Shown piece by piece: positions 1 through 13,300 of a stretch of 64,000 nt of DNA. Positions within the stretch are counted from its first letter, which is position 1; the number at the start of each line of letters is the position of its first letter. The DNA lies in assembly GCF_000764305.2 (NCBI RefSeq), contig NW_025942174.1, positions 62,001-126,000 on the forward strand, in the 5' to 3' direction. This DNA is from Hyalella azteca. Its lineage: Eukaryota > Arthropoda > Malacostraca > Amphipoda > Hyalellidae. Below the pieces are notes generated by a model. That model searched no databases. It was not told the origin of the DNA and worked only from the letters and a program-made list of their open reading frames with translations. A program made the translations under genes and the position numbers.

Positions 1-990
1 ACTAATGAACTTAACTCGATGAAACTTAGTACACGTATTCATTAGGACCTAACAATTATGTTTAGCTCGTAAAAATTGCTTGAATTTTGCCATCGTTTGT
101 TTTTGCCATAGTTATATGCCAATACGGGCCGAAATTCACAGTGATCAAGTAATTTCTTCCAAACTACGGAACAGATTCGAACGAAATTTTGAATTTACAG
201 TCCTAACTACCGAACGGTAATGTTTAGCTCGTGAAATTTATTCGATTGCGCCTTTGCTCGCGAGTTTTTTTCTCATTTCACCTTCATTCGTGATTTAAAC
301 AGCAATACGTGTTTATTTAAATTCGCAATAATCAAGAAATTTTTCCCAAACTGCTGAACAGATTTGAACGAAACTTAGTATTTAAATACCTAACCTCAGC
401 AACGGTGATGTTTAGCTCGTTACAATTTTTTCGTTTTGCCTTCGTTTGCCAGTTATACGGCTCTTTGTTAAACCGGCCTGTAGAAAAGCCGGTCGTTCCT
501 CCAATATCTGTATAACTCGCGAACGAAAGCAAAATAAAAAATAAACATCTCCGCTAAACATCACCGTTGAGAGGTTACGTATTTATATACTAAGTTTCAT
601 TGAAATTTGTTCTGTAGTTTGGAAGAAATTGACCGCCTCGAATTTAAGTGACAAATTACCCGGATATACGGGCCGAATATAGGGAAGTGTGAAATCAAGA
701 ATGACGGTAAAAAAAAATTCGCAAACAAAAGTAAAATCTTAAAAAAATTATAAGCTTAAAAATCACCGTTTGGTATTTAGGAATGTATATTCAAAATTTA
801 GTTCAATCTGTTCAATAGTTTGGAAGAAATTCTTTGATCACGGCGAATTTCGGCCTGCTTCGCAATATACGCGTAACTCACGAATGGAAGTGACATTTAA
901 AAAAATTACAAACTAAATAACACCGTTAGGTTCTGATGAATGCATGTTCCAAGTTTCATAGAGCTACGTTCATTAGTTTTGGAGATACTA
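1..990. repeat. Foldback-type inverted repeat, left end cut by window
   Basis: The first ~470 bases recur in reverse complement in ~500-985, folding around a GC-richer centre near 470-495 (a small hairpin with GCCGG arms). Each arm is itself built of roughly 200-bp sub-repeats that share a 'TTTAGCTCGT' block, an 'ACGGT(A/G)ATGTTTAGC' block and a 'CTTCCAAACTA' block. The outermost right arm (~940-982) matches the very first bases of the window, so the left end probably starts at or just before base 1. No coding potential is visible. Large inverted arms made of sub-repeats are typical of foldback (FB-like) DNA elements; the family assignment is an inference. Confidence 0.65.
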
Positions 991-1159
991 CTTGATAATT
1001 GAATTTGGAGATTGGTCGAGAGACCAGCCACGAGTCCGGCCGTAAATTCGCCCGAGACGTCCTAGGTTTCTAGTGCTGAAACAGTTGAAACAGCTGAAAA
1101 ACATATTGGTTCACTAAATGGGGTTCTATTTGTGAAATACACATTTGTGTTTAACCTTT

Positions 1160-1278
1160 CTCTTTTAAAATTGCAGCGTACTAAATTTCAAGAAAGAGGC
1201 GTATGTCTGTGGGGGCGCTAGTAATTCACTATAGGGTGCCAAAGGGGGCGCCAGCCTGAAAAAGTTTGGGAACCACTG
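1160..1278 (-). mobile_element. Solo end of a hAT-type DNA transposon
   Basis: Read on the minus strand from 1278, the sequence begins CAGTGGTTCCCAAACTTTTT and continues into a GC-rich stretch with two 'GCGCCCCC'-like blocks. CAGTGGTTC(T/C)C termini are characteristic of hAT (Charlie/Tip100-like) elements. I could not find the partner inverted terminus upstream, so this is probably a truncated element with an uncertain inner boundary. Confidence 0.5.
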
Positions 1279-4200
1279 ATTTATAGTATGCGGTTGCGGT
1301 GTTGGGACGAAATGCCTTTTATCAGTACTGCCTCGATGTGGGATGGAATTATCACCAGGATTCTTGATGCGACTCAAAATCTTTATATTTTATCTTTACC
1401 TACACCTATACGTATTTATATTTTCTACTTCGAACGTTTTGCAGGTGTAGCTACCTAATCAGGGCTGTTATATTCGTAGATAAATGATAGAATTCCTTCG
1501 TGGAGGCTGGAATTGTAAAATGTAGAACGTCGATTAAATGTTAAGTTGATATTACATCAACGTAAGACTGAACCAATCCTTTTGCGTGTCATTTAATTTA
1601 TTTCCAGTTTAATTTAATTGTTTTAACACAGTAATCTAAATTATTTTAAATACAGAATAGTCAAATGGGGAATGCAGCAGCCTTCTTTGGATATTTTTAT
1701 ATAACCGGCGATTTGTATTGAGTTTTTGCGCCTTAGAGCGAAGTGAATAAATTTTAATTGACTCTTATTTAATGGAAAATCGATTCGAAGTACGCAGTAG
1801 AAACTCTGATACTTTACTCAGTTCATTTCCGAAACGTTTTCTATGTGGATAATACGAAAAGATGTGTTTGCATTGAATGAATCTTTAATTATTGTTTAAA
1901 TTTAATTGGACGTTGCCGCCGTTAGAATTACTGTTTGCTTGTTGTCTCGCAAACGGTTCACGGCCAGCGCTACCGTTGTATTGACGCTGGCCGTGCATGC
2001 ATATATCGTATGCATATATCGTAGTATTCGATTGGAGACGCTCTTATGCCGGTGTCGTAGTTGTATCGATAAGTCTAAATGTAATATCGCGCGGCCTTTA
2101 ATGGTTGAAAACGGCGAAGATGCCGGTGCACGGCTGTGGCCGTCTCGACGTCCGCGGACTGCATACCATGACGGGTATACCTGGCTTGTCCAGGGTGTTG
2201 TGTATGCAATAAAATGGTTCTGGCGGGTCAGCAAGCCAGTGATGGTCGTAGAACTACCAGTGGTACCGAGTGCCCGGAAAAACTGACCTATCACCCCCCC
2301 TACCTAGTCGCCACTACCAGGATGGGCAATTACAACAACAACAACAACATGTATACTCACGCTCCATATATACCTACTTAACCGCCGCTCACAGTTTGCC
2401 CTATAAGCCCTCTTCGTAGACGACACATCCATCGGCACCTGATTTAGAATTCCTTTGGCGCCGCGCGATGTAAACAAACTCGCCCTCGCTATCTTGATTA
2501 TTCCCTTCCTGCATACTACAGCGCTTGATCCCACATTCTCAGCCATTTCAACACCTGGCCCTAACTTTCAATGGAGTGATTTATTTGCCTTTAAACTACG
2601 TCCCCAATGAACTAGCCACTGAGTTCTTTTCCTGTCCACTTCTGAAGTCATTGAGCTTGTCCCATACTGGCAAATAAAGTCTCGGAATTCATTCTTTTTG
2701 GTAAATTCACTGTCATCAATAGCCGTTTCTTTTATTAGAGCTGTTTTCGTAAGGTAGCTGTTAATTATTTATGGTATCTATTCAAGTTAGACGAAGTTTA
2801 GAGCTTGAATTGAAGCATTGCGCGATGAACAGCCCACAGCTTGGCGTCCACGGTGGCGACAGCCTCAGTTGTGATCGATTGATAGCTGCACGCGTCGCTG
2901 ACTTGTATTTTGTAAGCACGTGACGACGGTGGAGTCTGCCGCCACGTACGCAGTGGTATTTTATTTTTCTTATCCCAGTGACGCGGGCGGAAGATGTCTC
3001 TTTATTTTTTTTTTATAACAGAAGTGCGCAAACGAAGTCACCTTACGCTTGTTTTTTTTTTAAATGACGTTCGTTACGCTTTAATGCTGGTGGCGTATTG
3101 CTAGCAACTTCAAATCAATACTTTATTTAGATATGAAGAAACGTTTATTGTGAACATATTGTCTACGTTTTTATTGGTGTCTCGACGGAACATGTCGATA
3201 AAGGAGCGTTTTTCCCTATTTTGGAGAAACCTGTCACGTCACTCATCGTTGTTCCGGTTAGTGTTAGATTTAATTTCATGAATAACTTTAGCTATCGCGT
3301 GATATTGTACTCTTGTACTCTAGGGTGGCGTTTTCGTAGCCCAGTTGTTTTATTGCAGATACCGTTCAACAATCTACATTCACCGTTCTAAATAAATTTT
3401 TTTAATATGTTAAAAACCCATGTGATGCTTCAACAGGTCTCATGAAATGCGTTATTCGATCTAGAAGTACCGAGGCAGTATCGTTTTATTGCTCTAACGC
3501 ACTCCTCATGTCTCACCTCTGAACGTGAAGCTCTGCAGCATTGCGTGCTGTTGGAAAAAGCGTTGCGTGCCGTCGCATCGCCCCGTGGGGCATTGTCTTT
3601 GCTTTATATTTAGCAACAAAATACTTTTCTTTTCTGCACTGGTGAGCGATGAAGCCAAGACTCGGTGCAGCGAGTACTTCACTCGTGTTCTTATTTACGT
3701 TATAAATTCCTAGCTCTGAGAATTTCCCACTGTGATCTATAGGTCTCCCTATGCTTCAGCTGTATCTTTTATAACACTAATTGTATTCATTTATAAGCAA
3801 TTGCATTAGCTTCACATTGATAAACGTTGGGACCAAGTTTTGAGATGAATAAAATTCAAGTATGGCAGTTTGAGAAGAAAGATTGATAGTACAAAGTTAC
3901 ACAAATAGGAGTTCAAGCCGCATTAAATCAGGTCAGCCTCACGGGATTCGTTGAGCTGCGCGACTGCTTCGTCCAAAACATGCAGCTGGCGGCCAGTGAA
4001 AGGCTCAGCCCTGCCTGCTTGGCTTTGTGTTCCCTCCTTATAAATCATACTTGGAAAAACGGCTTTCTTGATCACGATGAATCATTGCGTCCGATTTATG
4101 CATTTTTGGCTATAATAGGGCTAAACAACTTTTGATGGTGTCCTGTACTTTGATTTTAAGTTATTCGGTTGGGAAATATCAACAGTATATCAATCACTGT

Positions 4201-7178
4201 GAATTGACTTGATGCTACGAGTTGTGCGGTTGATGTAATCCGTCTCAGTTGCCACATTCTGCAGGTTTACTATAAAACTTGCTTATGATGCCTAATATTT
4301 TGGGAAATGTTTACCTAGTACAATGGAACTGGTTTTATCCTTGATGGGGCGTTCGATTATGCATCGTCTGCGCTGGCCTCTGTTGACCGGATGCGCGTTC
4401 TTACTTTCCATTCATTCAAATTAAATACTGGAATGTGTTGGTGGCGGTGCGATGACGATCAACCTTTGAACAATTAAGCTAAGCTTTACATTGTATTTAA
4501 ATTGCAGGCTTGAATAGATTGCATTAATCCGGAAACAAAGCTTAGAACTAGAAAATGTCGATGTGCTGTTACTGGGTAATTTAATGCGGGATGTGGCTCA
4601 ATGATTGGCTGTAAAGATTTTATTTCTGTTATGTACCAAAAAATATTTCTTCGGTGTGCCTCATTTCAGTAGTAATAATTATATATACATATATAATTAG
4701 CAAATATATATCACTAAAGAATGCAAAAATTTCAAAAACTATAACATCATGGAGAAAAAAATTCAGCTAGTTTTGAAATTAGCTGGAAAATGCTTTACAA
4801 TTAACACAAAATTATCTCAGAACCATTTTTTTGTGTTGACGTGTGTAAGTTATTCAAAATTAAACTGCTTTTTTAGAGTTAGTGTGGAATGCATATACCT
4901 CGGTTTTACTTATGGTTTCCTTCAACAAATGACAGATTCCGAAGAAAATTCGTCATAAAATTGTAAACTTTTAATTTGAATAAGTCTTTAAATTAAGTCT
5001 TCACAAATTTTAATAAAAGTTAGCCATGCGGCAATCGTTAGGAATTCACGCTATGTTGTACATTTAAGTAACAAACTGTGTAGGAGTTTGCAGTAGAGTT
5101 GCTTCACTATCAGACGCATTTCAGATGAAAGCTCTACAAAGAGTCCTTTATAGCTACGAGGGCCATATGAAAGACGTGCTTGCACGAGTGCTCCATCTTC
5201 GATGCTGTACAGGCAAAGGAGCGTAAATGTAGTGGACAGTTAGCCCTGCCATTTATCTTTTGTTTCATATCCATAATGGTTGATTGCGACTGAACCGACC
5301 TATTGGCTCAATGATTGAGGATTCTTTGTGGGTATTTGCTTAGTGGTGAAAGATTTTATTTCCGTATTCCTGAATAGTTGTTTGAATTTCGTGTATCTAG
5401 ATAAATTAATGATGCATTCGTAGGGGTAAACAATTTACCTAATAGCAAGCTTTTGCTGTGGAAATATGACCCTATTCAAAAGCCTTATGTCAAGCGTGAG
5501 TTATTTGTTTATTTCTTAAGGATGTTTTATAGAACATCGCGCGTGTTCTGCATACGCTCAACACCGAACTGGCTTCTTTGGAGCTGGCGTACAGATAGAA
5601 TCGTTTACATAACGGTATCACATTCATTTCCCTGCACTGCCTTTACTTGTGTACGACCTGTCTATTTTTACGCTATTCTATTGTAATGTGCCGCTCATTT
5701 TATTCCATATTTATATACTTTTTTCACTTTATCGCTTTTAATTTTGATGTCCAGTACCTCTCCTTGGAATGCCTCCCCCCGATGACGTGGTGTGCCGTCA
5801 CCTGAGGCGTGACCCCATAACAAGAGTTGCCCGCGCCCTTCATCCAGTTTATAGCTAATCAAGACACACTATAGGGTACTCGTTACGAGCTCTTCTGCTC
5901 ATCGCCTCAGCTCTCTGGATTGTCTTCGGTCGTCTTGCGTCATCATTCGTGCTCTGTTCACAAAAAAAATAATGAGAAAAGTCAGTCCGACTGCAGTTTA
6001 ATTGGCCGGCTGTATACCGCGGCATTATACAGATGTCCTGTCCAAGTTATTTGTTCCTATCTGACCGGCTAAAAACGTAAATCAGCAGCGTTTAGACGCG
6101 AGCTGAGGATCACCACAAGAAACCGCAAATTTACTAAGTTAGCTACTAGCTTTTATTTTTTTAGTATGATTCATTAGTTATCACATAGGCATCAACCTGT
6201 TTAATTTAACACCGAATTGGGCGTCCATGTGTCATTTATTATGCATTTGAAATAAATACTCTTTGTATCGGCTGCACGGTCTTCGTTAATTCAATTTATC
6301 TGAATTTATTTATAATTCTCGCAATCCTATGAAATTCAAATTTGATGATAGATGTCGCCCTTTTAATGAAAAAATTCTAGCGGTAACTCGACGCAAAAAA
6401 AAAATAATAATAATAATAAAACACCAAATTGCTCGGTTTTCAGTTGACAAATTCTCACAAAACGTCATTGTCAATATTACCCAAACGTGTAAAGAGTAAA
6501 TTTATTAATCGTCGGTTTTTAATCAGAATCCATTATCTGCTTCCTGACATTATTATTTCATTGCCTGCATTACGTTTTGGAGTCAAGTTATTGTTTACGC
6601 GTGCACCTCGTTGCTGTGCATTTGGTGGTCACTCATTTGTTGTTGTTCACTGAGGAACGGTTCGTCCTGGCATCAGCCTTATTCTCCTCGACTCTCCTCG
6701 TTCGCGGTCAATCCTGAAGTCCTCGCCGATCGCCTTTGGCATTTACTCCCTCCCGAGCACTAGCGTTGCCGGCGACAATCCGGCCTTTGACCTCCAGCCT
6801 ATGCCTTATTTCGGACCATGATTACGGTCCTGTTGAGGGCCAAACTGCTCTCGGTGTGAGATCTTCATTTGACCTTGATGAGAGGGCGTTTTAGTCGCGA
6901 CTTCTGCTCATAAATATTTTACATATATCATCTAACTTACAGATGTTATTGTTATGGCATCCAGCCTCGCCTTTAGGCTATCGTTCATATTAATCAAAGG
7001 TAATTTAACATAAAATTTCAGGTGAGGCTCTCATCCTATTAGTCTTCGTACTTTTAGCGCGATGGACATGCTTCTGAATATTAATGATGATCACCTTTGT
7101 AACAGTTCACCTTCATTATAATTTTGTCTAGCCTCTATGCCACTTCAAACTATTTTTAACCGATTTCTCTATCAATAA
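1279..7178. other. Gene-free stretch, no recognisable genes
   Basis: AT-rich DNA with no open frame that I recognise. Minor items: a perfect inverted repeat ACGGCCAGCG...CGCTGGCCGT at ~1960-1995; an (AAC)n run near 2332-2349; GC-richer patches at ~2820-2990 and ~3940-4040; an (AAT)n run near 6400-6420. The GC-richer patches could be promoters or untranslated exons (for instance the missing first exons of Smurf), but I see no signal that proves it. Confidence 0.5.
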
Positions 7179-7184
7179 GATAGT

Positions 7185-7318
7185 CATATCGGGACATAGT
7201 AGCTAATGTCATAGTAGTTTAGTAGTCATAGTCATGATAGTAGTCTTAGTCATTGGTCATAGTCATGATAGTAGTCATAGTATGATAGTAGTCTTAGTCA
7301 CGATAACAGTCATAGTAC
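7185..7318. repeat. Degenerate TAGTCATAG / TGATAGTAG tandem repeat
   Basis: Variants of 'catagt', 'gatagtagtcatag' and 'gatagtagtcttagtca' recur for about 130 bases. Unit boundaries are loose (about 6 to 30 bp), as expected for slippage-driven satellite growth. It contains no gene. Confidence 0.75.
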
Positions 7319-10300
7319 CGGTAGTTTGAGCTAAGAGCTCAAACGTGCAGCTGTTTGAATGTGATCCACGATATCAGTATTGGATTGACCGGCTCCGGCG
7401 TTTCCGGTGCTACCATACCAGCAGCTGCGCTCAGGACTGCGCCGTGCATCCCACAAAAAGAAAGCGCGCCTCGTCTCGGGTCATGCTGGAGTGGATCGCG
7501 CGCGTCGCATAGATCCTTTGTTGTGCATCTGCACGTCACGACGGAGTTGGTGCAATGCGTGTCGCCATCGAGTTACATTGATCATTGATGCAGTAAATAT
7601 ATTCTGTTGTTTTTCAAGCTAAGAACATACGTAATACCTCGTTTCAAAAAAAAGTAATCGATGATACTTCTTATTAATCTTTGGCGGAGTTAACTGAACG
7701 CTTTTGTTGCGATTTTTCCTCAATCGAGCGAGATACCACGTGAGCTCGTTTTCCCAGAAAGGTTTCTTAGCTTCCATTAAGGACACGATTCCCTAATAAA
7801 GTCAACAAACATGGTCAATATGGTATATTATAATTCGCTTAATTACCAGTTTAATTCAACGTCTTCTTGGAGTTTTCGAAAGTGCAGTGCAGTTGAATTG
7901 TGCGCTGAACATAACATCATGCCAAGATCATCATTAAAATTAATCTCTTAGTATGCTAACCTGATAATTTAAAACCATACGATAGTTATGAACTTTACGC
8001 TTGTATGAACGCAATTAGAACAATTCTTTATGTGGTGAGAACAAACGAGAAACGGAGCGCCCGCATGTCTGTCAGCGTCGGAAATTGTCGGAAGTCGTGC
8101 TGCTGCGACCGCTTCCCGTGAACACACACCCGCCCAGACGGCGAACTGCCCGGACTAGCACATGCTGTCTCGGCGCCAGACTAGTGCTTATCCTCACGAA
8201 ATAGTATAAATCATATATTTTTGTTAATTTTCTTGCATGAAAATGTAAATTCCAAAAGATTACAAGATAATGGGATAATTCATCGAGCAGTTCTTAGGGA
8301 GTCATGTAAAGCGGGTAATTTGCCCGTTACAGGTGGACTTGATTAAACAGCTTTGTAGCTTGCTTACTGGCTTATGTTGTCACGTCCTCTCGTTTTGTGT
8401 GAAACTTGTATAAACATCGCGCAGTTTTGGCAATGATTATATTATTCGTGAATGATGAATCTGGCTTCAGTAAGTCTGTTTTTAGCTTGACTATTGCTTC
8501 TATGATGTTGCAAATTGAATTCTTGAGTTTACCTCAAAAGTTTCATTTTCTGCGATCCATAACTGTAATTTCTTCGTTTTCTGTATCGAAATTTTTAGCC
8601 TGAACTTCGAAACTCTGATAAGATAATCTTTTCTAAGACTGTTAAAGCTTCGATTGCACTTGAATGTTTTGTTACTGTCCTTATCAATTTATTGTTGAAC
8701 TAGTATTGCATTAAACTGTATTACCATTGCTTTATATTATTCATGGACTTCCCTAAGCCGTCACTCGGTACGCATTTATATTATATCGAGACCTCATAAG
8801 GTTTAGCATTTTTCAAAGAAATTGCACTTAACCTTTGTGAGAGAAGACAGATTCGTTAGTCCATAGCAAGCAGTTCAAGGTTTAAGAGTCGGGTGGAGCG
8901 GTCGGTGAACGCAGCATCGAGCCCAAACGGCCTCACGCGGTTAAAATTTCTCGGGCAGGCTCTGCCGTCTAACGTCTGCCGCATCCTACGTCTGGCTGCA
9001 CACTTGCCCTCCTCCGCTTCCCCTTCTCGACATTTTTAATCAGCGAGCGACATACTACTAATTATTCTACGAAATTTTACTCTATTATCAAATTGGTTGT
9101 TTTCTTACTAATAACCATTATTGACAATACGCGTTCATAATTTACGGCAATGCTGTGTCGTGATAGTACAACCAAGTTAATTTAGGCTGTTTCATATAAG
9201 CTCGTGTAAAGATCGCTCGAGCATAAATACTATAATTTCATGTCAATAAAAATGCATATAAGTCACGAAGCATCAACAGTATTGTGCAAAAATGTGTCAT
9301 GGCAATTATTATTTTAATTAAAGCTTTGATTGCTTTCATTATTTAATTTTATGACACACAAAGCAATTTGTTGTGAATATTGTCGGCTTTCAAATTCCTG
9401 TAAAAATGAGTACGCAGTTCACGCCTATTCAGTAGAAAGCCAGCATCCACTCTTTGCATCTCGTCACGCGGCGAGGATGGTTGGTTTAGACTTGAGAGGA
9501 GCTCAACGATGGGGAAGCGGGGGGACTTATGGAGGAGGCAGCGGTTGGGGGGAGATTTTTACAAATACCCCCTCTAACGCACTCACGCATGCACTCGCTG
9601 GGAAGGCTAAAAAATTCTTTAACGAACTGTGCAAAATTGTTTAACATTCTTTTCTTCGTGATATGTTTTCATTCATGCTTTCGTTGTAGTTTTCATTCTC
9701 TATTCAGTAATGGAGAATGTAACATAGCAGTGCTAACTAATTGAAATTGGAATTTTCAACTTTTTTTGAATATGTTCCAATGAATTCATAAACAACATCA
9801 CCATTTAGATCGCTCCATATATTTTACAACCAATCATTCTTTGTTATGAATGATCTATGCTAAGTTAATGATTTATTTATAAAGTTGATTTATGCAAAGT
9901 TTGTTATGAATGATTTATGCAAGGCTGAATATTGTTCACGACTTGCTACCTTCTCCAGCTTGAAACCCTCACCCCTAATGCCGCAGACGTGGGGAGAAAT
10001 TGGGGAGTCGTGGGCAGCTGTGGTTGACGTTAGGGGAGTGGGGACACGAAGTACGCACACTGAGCGTGTACAATGTGTTCACACGCACACACAAACCCTT
10101 CCACCCTCATCCCCATAATGTCTGTGTATATGCGTATATATTTCCTGTATACACATGCCAATAAGAGACCTGCATGCCGTAAATATTATGTCACACACAT
10201 AGGTATAATATCCAGCATAATTACTTTAAGAATTAATTCGTTCATCAATAAATCGCTTTCCCCGCCCTTAGGCCCGAAATCTTTGCCGCCAAACTGTGCG

Positions 10301-13300
10301 GGAAGAGGGAGGTCCCTCTTGAAACGTCAAGTGACTAATTGGCATCCCGTGGCCTTTTTAAAGTACTGTACGACAACCAAGCGATGATGAAACGACTGTC
10401 AGGAATACAAAATTTAGATGAATTCAATTATTTGAAATATGTAACACGATCGTTCAAGTTGTAGTAAATGACAATTAAATATTACATTGTGCTGTTTATG
10501 CATTCATTCTCTTCACACTTTAAAACATAATTACTATTATCTCTTCGTAATCTGTACAAAAATTTTAGCGCAACCTAACTTTTATTTGGAAGGAAGACTC
10601 CATTACAACAAAAATCGAAGTGGAAAGAAAACCGCTCTGACTGAAGCCTTTATTATTTCGGAACTCTGTTCGTGGGAACACGCATCATAGCTTTAAAAAT
10701 TATGCATCTCGATGTTCCTCTTTCATTATCATATGAATAATCCTATTTACAATCACAGTAATAATTATTTGAATCAGTAATTCAGTATGACTGTAATTCA
10801 GTGTGCCGACTCTGACATTGATATTATAACTTATTTTAAGCGATTGGCAAAGTATTGTTGAGGGCTCCTTTTAACCATGAAAATTTTTTTACAGAAGTAG
10901 AATAATACGAATTTAAATACATCTCTTAACCGTTTGTAATGAATTTCTGACATTTAAAATTTCAAGATCGACATGAATGCTCCCATGATTGCATAGTACC
11001 ATATAGGTTTGGAATTAAATATGCTATATTCTAGCTCATTTAATTCAATAATTTGCATTAAAATAATCGTTCGTGTGGTAGCAAATGGGAAATTTTATAT
11101 TAAATTGTGCTGTTTATGCATTCATTCTCTTCATATTTTAAAACATTCTTTCGATTAACTCTTCGTAATCATCCTAACGCATGATGCTCATTTACGATCA
11201 CCTTAACAACATTTTCATATTATTGACGATGCATGGAAACATGCATTGTAAGTTTAAGACAAGGGCTTAGAAAGCTGATCGAAAGGAACTGCGAAGAGAA
11301 GAGGGAGGGAAGAAGGAATGTTTACATTGAACGACAGAAGATTTATTGCCACAGCGTAGGCTCGCCTACACTCAGTACGACAATGGCCGGGTCAGGCCTT
11401 GCTTAAATCTACGGAATTTTCACTTACCACTAATAATGTCGACTAATATCTAATGCTAAAAGAATGATTCAGAAATGCTTTGTGTAGAGGTCAATGAGGA
11501 ATAAATAGTTAAATTAACTTGTGTCGCGAAAATGTTAGAAAATGTTGTCGCGCTGGAAAAAGTAGCTAATTTTACGATCTTCATATGGTTTAAAATTTTT
11601 GTTCGTGATAAAAGTGATAATACATAGTTTACATAATATATCTTACTTTCCGTTAATTGAAAATAATTAGCCAGATCACCATTCCAAATTTCAGACATGC
11701 ATCTTATTGAGGAGGCGAGTTATTGGTTGCCTTCATTGTTAAGAACCCTCATAGGGATTAACGCGCCTGGCGGCCGCTCCACGGGCCTCTTAAGCTCCGA
11801 TTTCAAATTAATAATTCTATACAAGTCTGGTTATAAACTATATCTGATGGGTGCAAAAATTTTTATGCATGTTTACCGCATTTTAAAAACCGCTCATTAC
11901 CGACGCATTAATAATCGTCTATAATTAAAACATTTTTTTAGGAGACGTGATATTTTTTCCAATCTGTGAACGAGCTACCAATCTTTATTATGGCAAGTAG
12001 AGTGGATAGTATTGGTAGCACGACAATTTGTTCAGATGATATTATTATCATTCAAATAATTAGAAAAAAATGAACGCAGCAACGGATTTGTGTGAGCTCT
12101 CTTTAAATCAACATTATTATATCTGATTTGAATTTTCATATTTTTTGGACCGCCTGCAACCTTGCGTTTATTCCAAGGCTATTGGAGTCGACACATACGA
12201 CCGATTCCCGCAAATCCTGCCGAAGATTCATCACTATGAATATTTTCCATTTCCCTCTAAATCAAGTTGAGGCATGAGAATTTTCAGAAAGTATTGAAGT
12301 GAAAACGTGTAAATAGTTTAAAAACGTGTCCTTAAAAAATTGTCGTGTGATACTTTGTGAGTGCATCTTAGATTTTCCTTCAGTGAGCTGCCAACTCCAG
12401 GAAGGGCAAGTAAATGTATATACGCCCTAACCGTTGGACCGAATGTGGATTTTGTCTGCATGAACGTAAAATGAGTACAAACGCTTAACATATATAAATT
12501 TGAAGTCTTTGTGAATTTCATGTTCAAGATAATCAATGAGTGTTTCCTCCATAATACCGTACTCTATGAATTCACATGTGTTTTTGAAGCTTATCCATTT
12601 AAATTTTTTCATGCTTTTCATGCTACAGGGCACAATTACTGTAGGTATGTTGTTAGTACTGCAGTTGACCCAACAGTGGTCGCGCGTTAAAAAAAACTAA
12701 CGAGATTGGCCGCGCGGCAAACAGGTGCATGCCCTTTGTAAATTGAGATAAAATATATGAGCACCCATCATAGTTTTTTTGAGTAAGAATCTTATCCATA
12801 AAGTTCCTTCTGTTATATATAAGTAGCACACAGTCACACACTAATTACAACCTCTGAGTTTAAAAAGTAATAGTAAAAACATTAACGCTGAAAAGCACCA
12901 GCATTCACTAATATTGCCGTAAATAGTACAAATATTGCGCTAAATTTTGAGCAGACTGCTTGGCGTTCATTTTTATCCGAAAAGTAAAATAATTATGAAC
13001 GTTTTGCTATTTCAGCAGCCACCAGCAGTCAAATAATTACATTTAGAGTTTGAAATCAGAGCTAATAACGCACTAATGAAATAAACTATCATGTCCAAAG
13101 TTTGTTTACGCGACATAGGTAATTGGTCGCGCGGCATACATATAGCATGTAATCCACTGGCTTTGAGGAGCTTCTGTAACCACATGTAACTGACACTCAC
13201 GTGGCTTGATTTTGTACGCGTTTGATGAACATTCTATTGAAAGTACCTGGAAGCGCTCGGAAATAACGCTTGTAGTTTTGAAAAAAGTCGCGATTTCATA

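Noticed and set aside
1902..2294. Open frames of ~126-130 codons on both strands over the same bases
   Set aside because: Mirror-image frames in a GC-richer patch; neither shows a recognisable motif, and both cannot be assumed coding.
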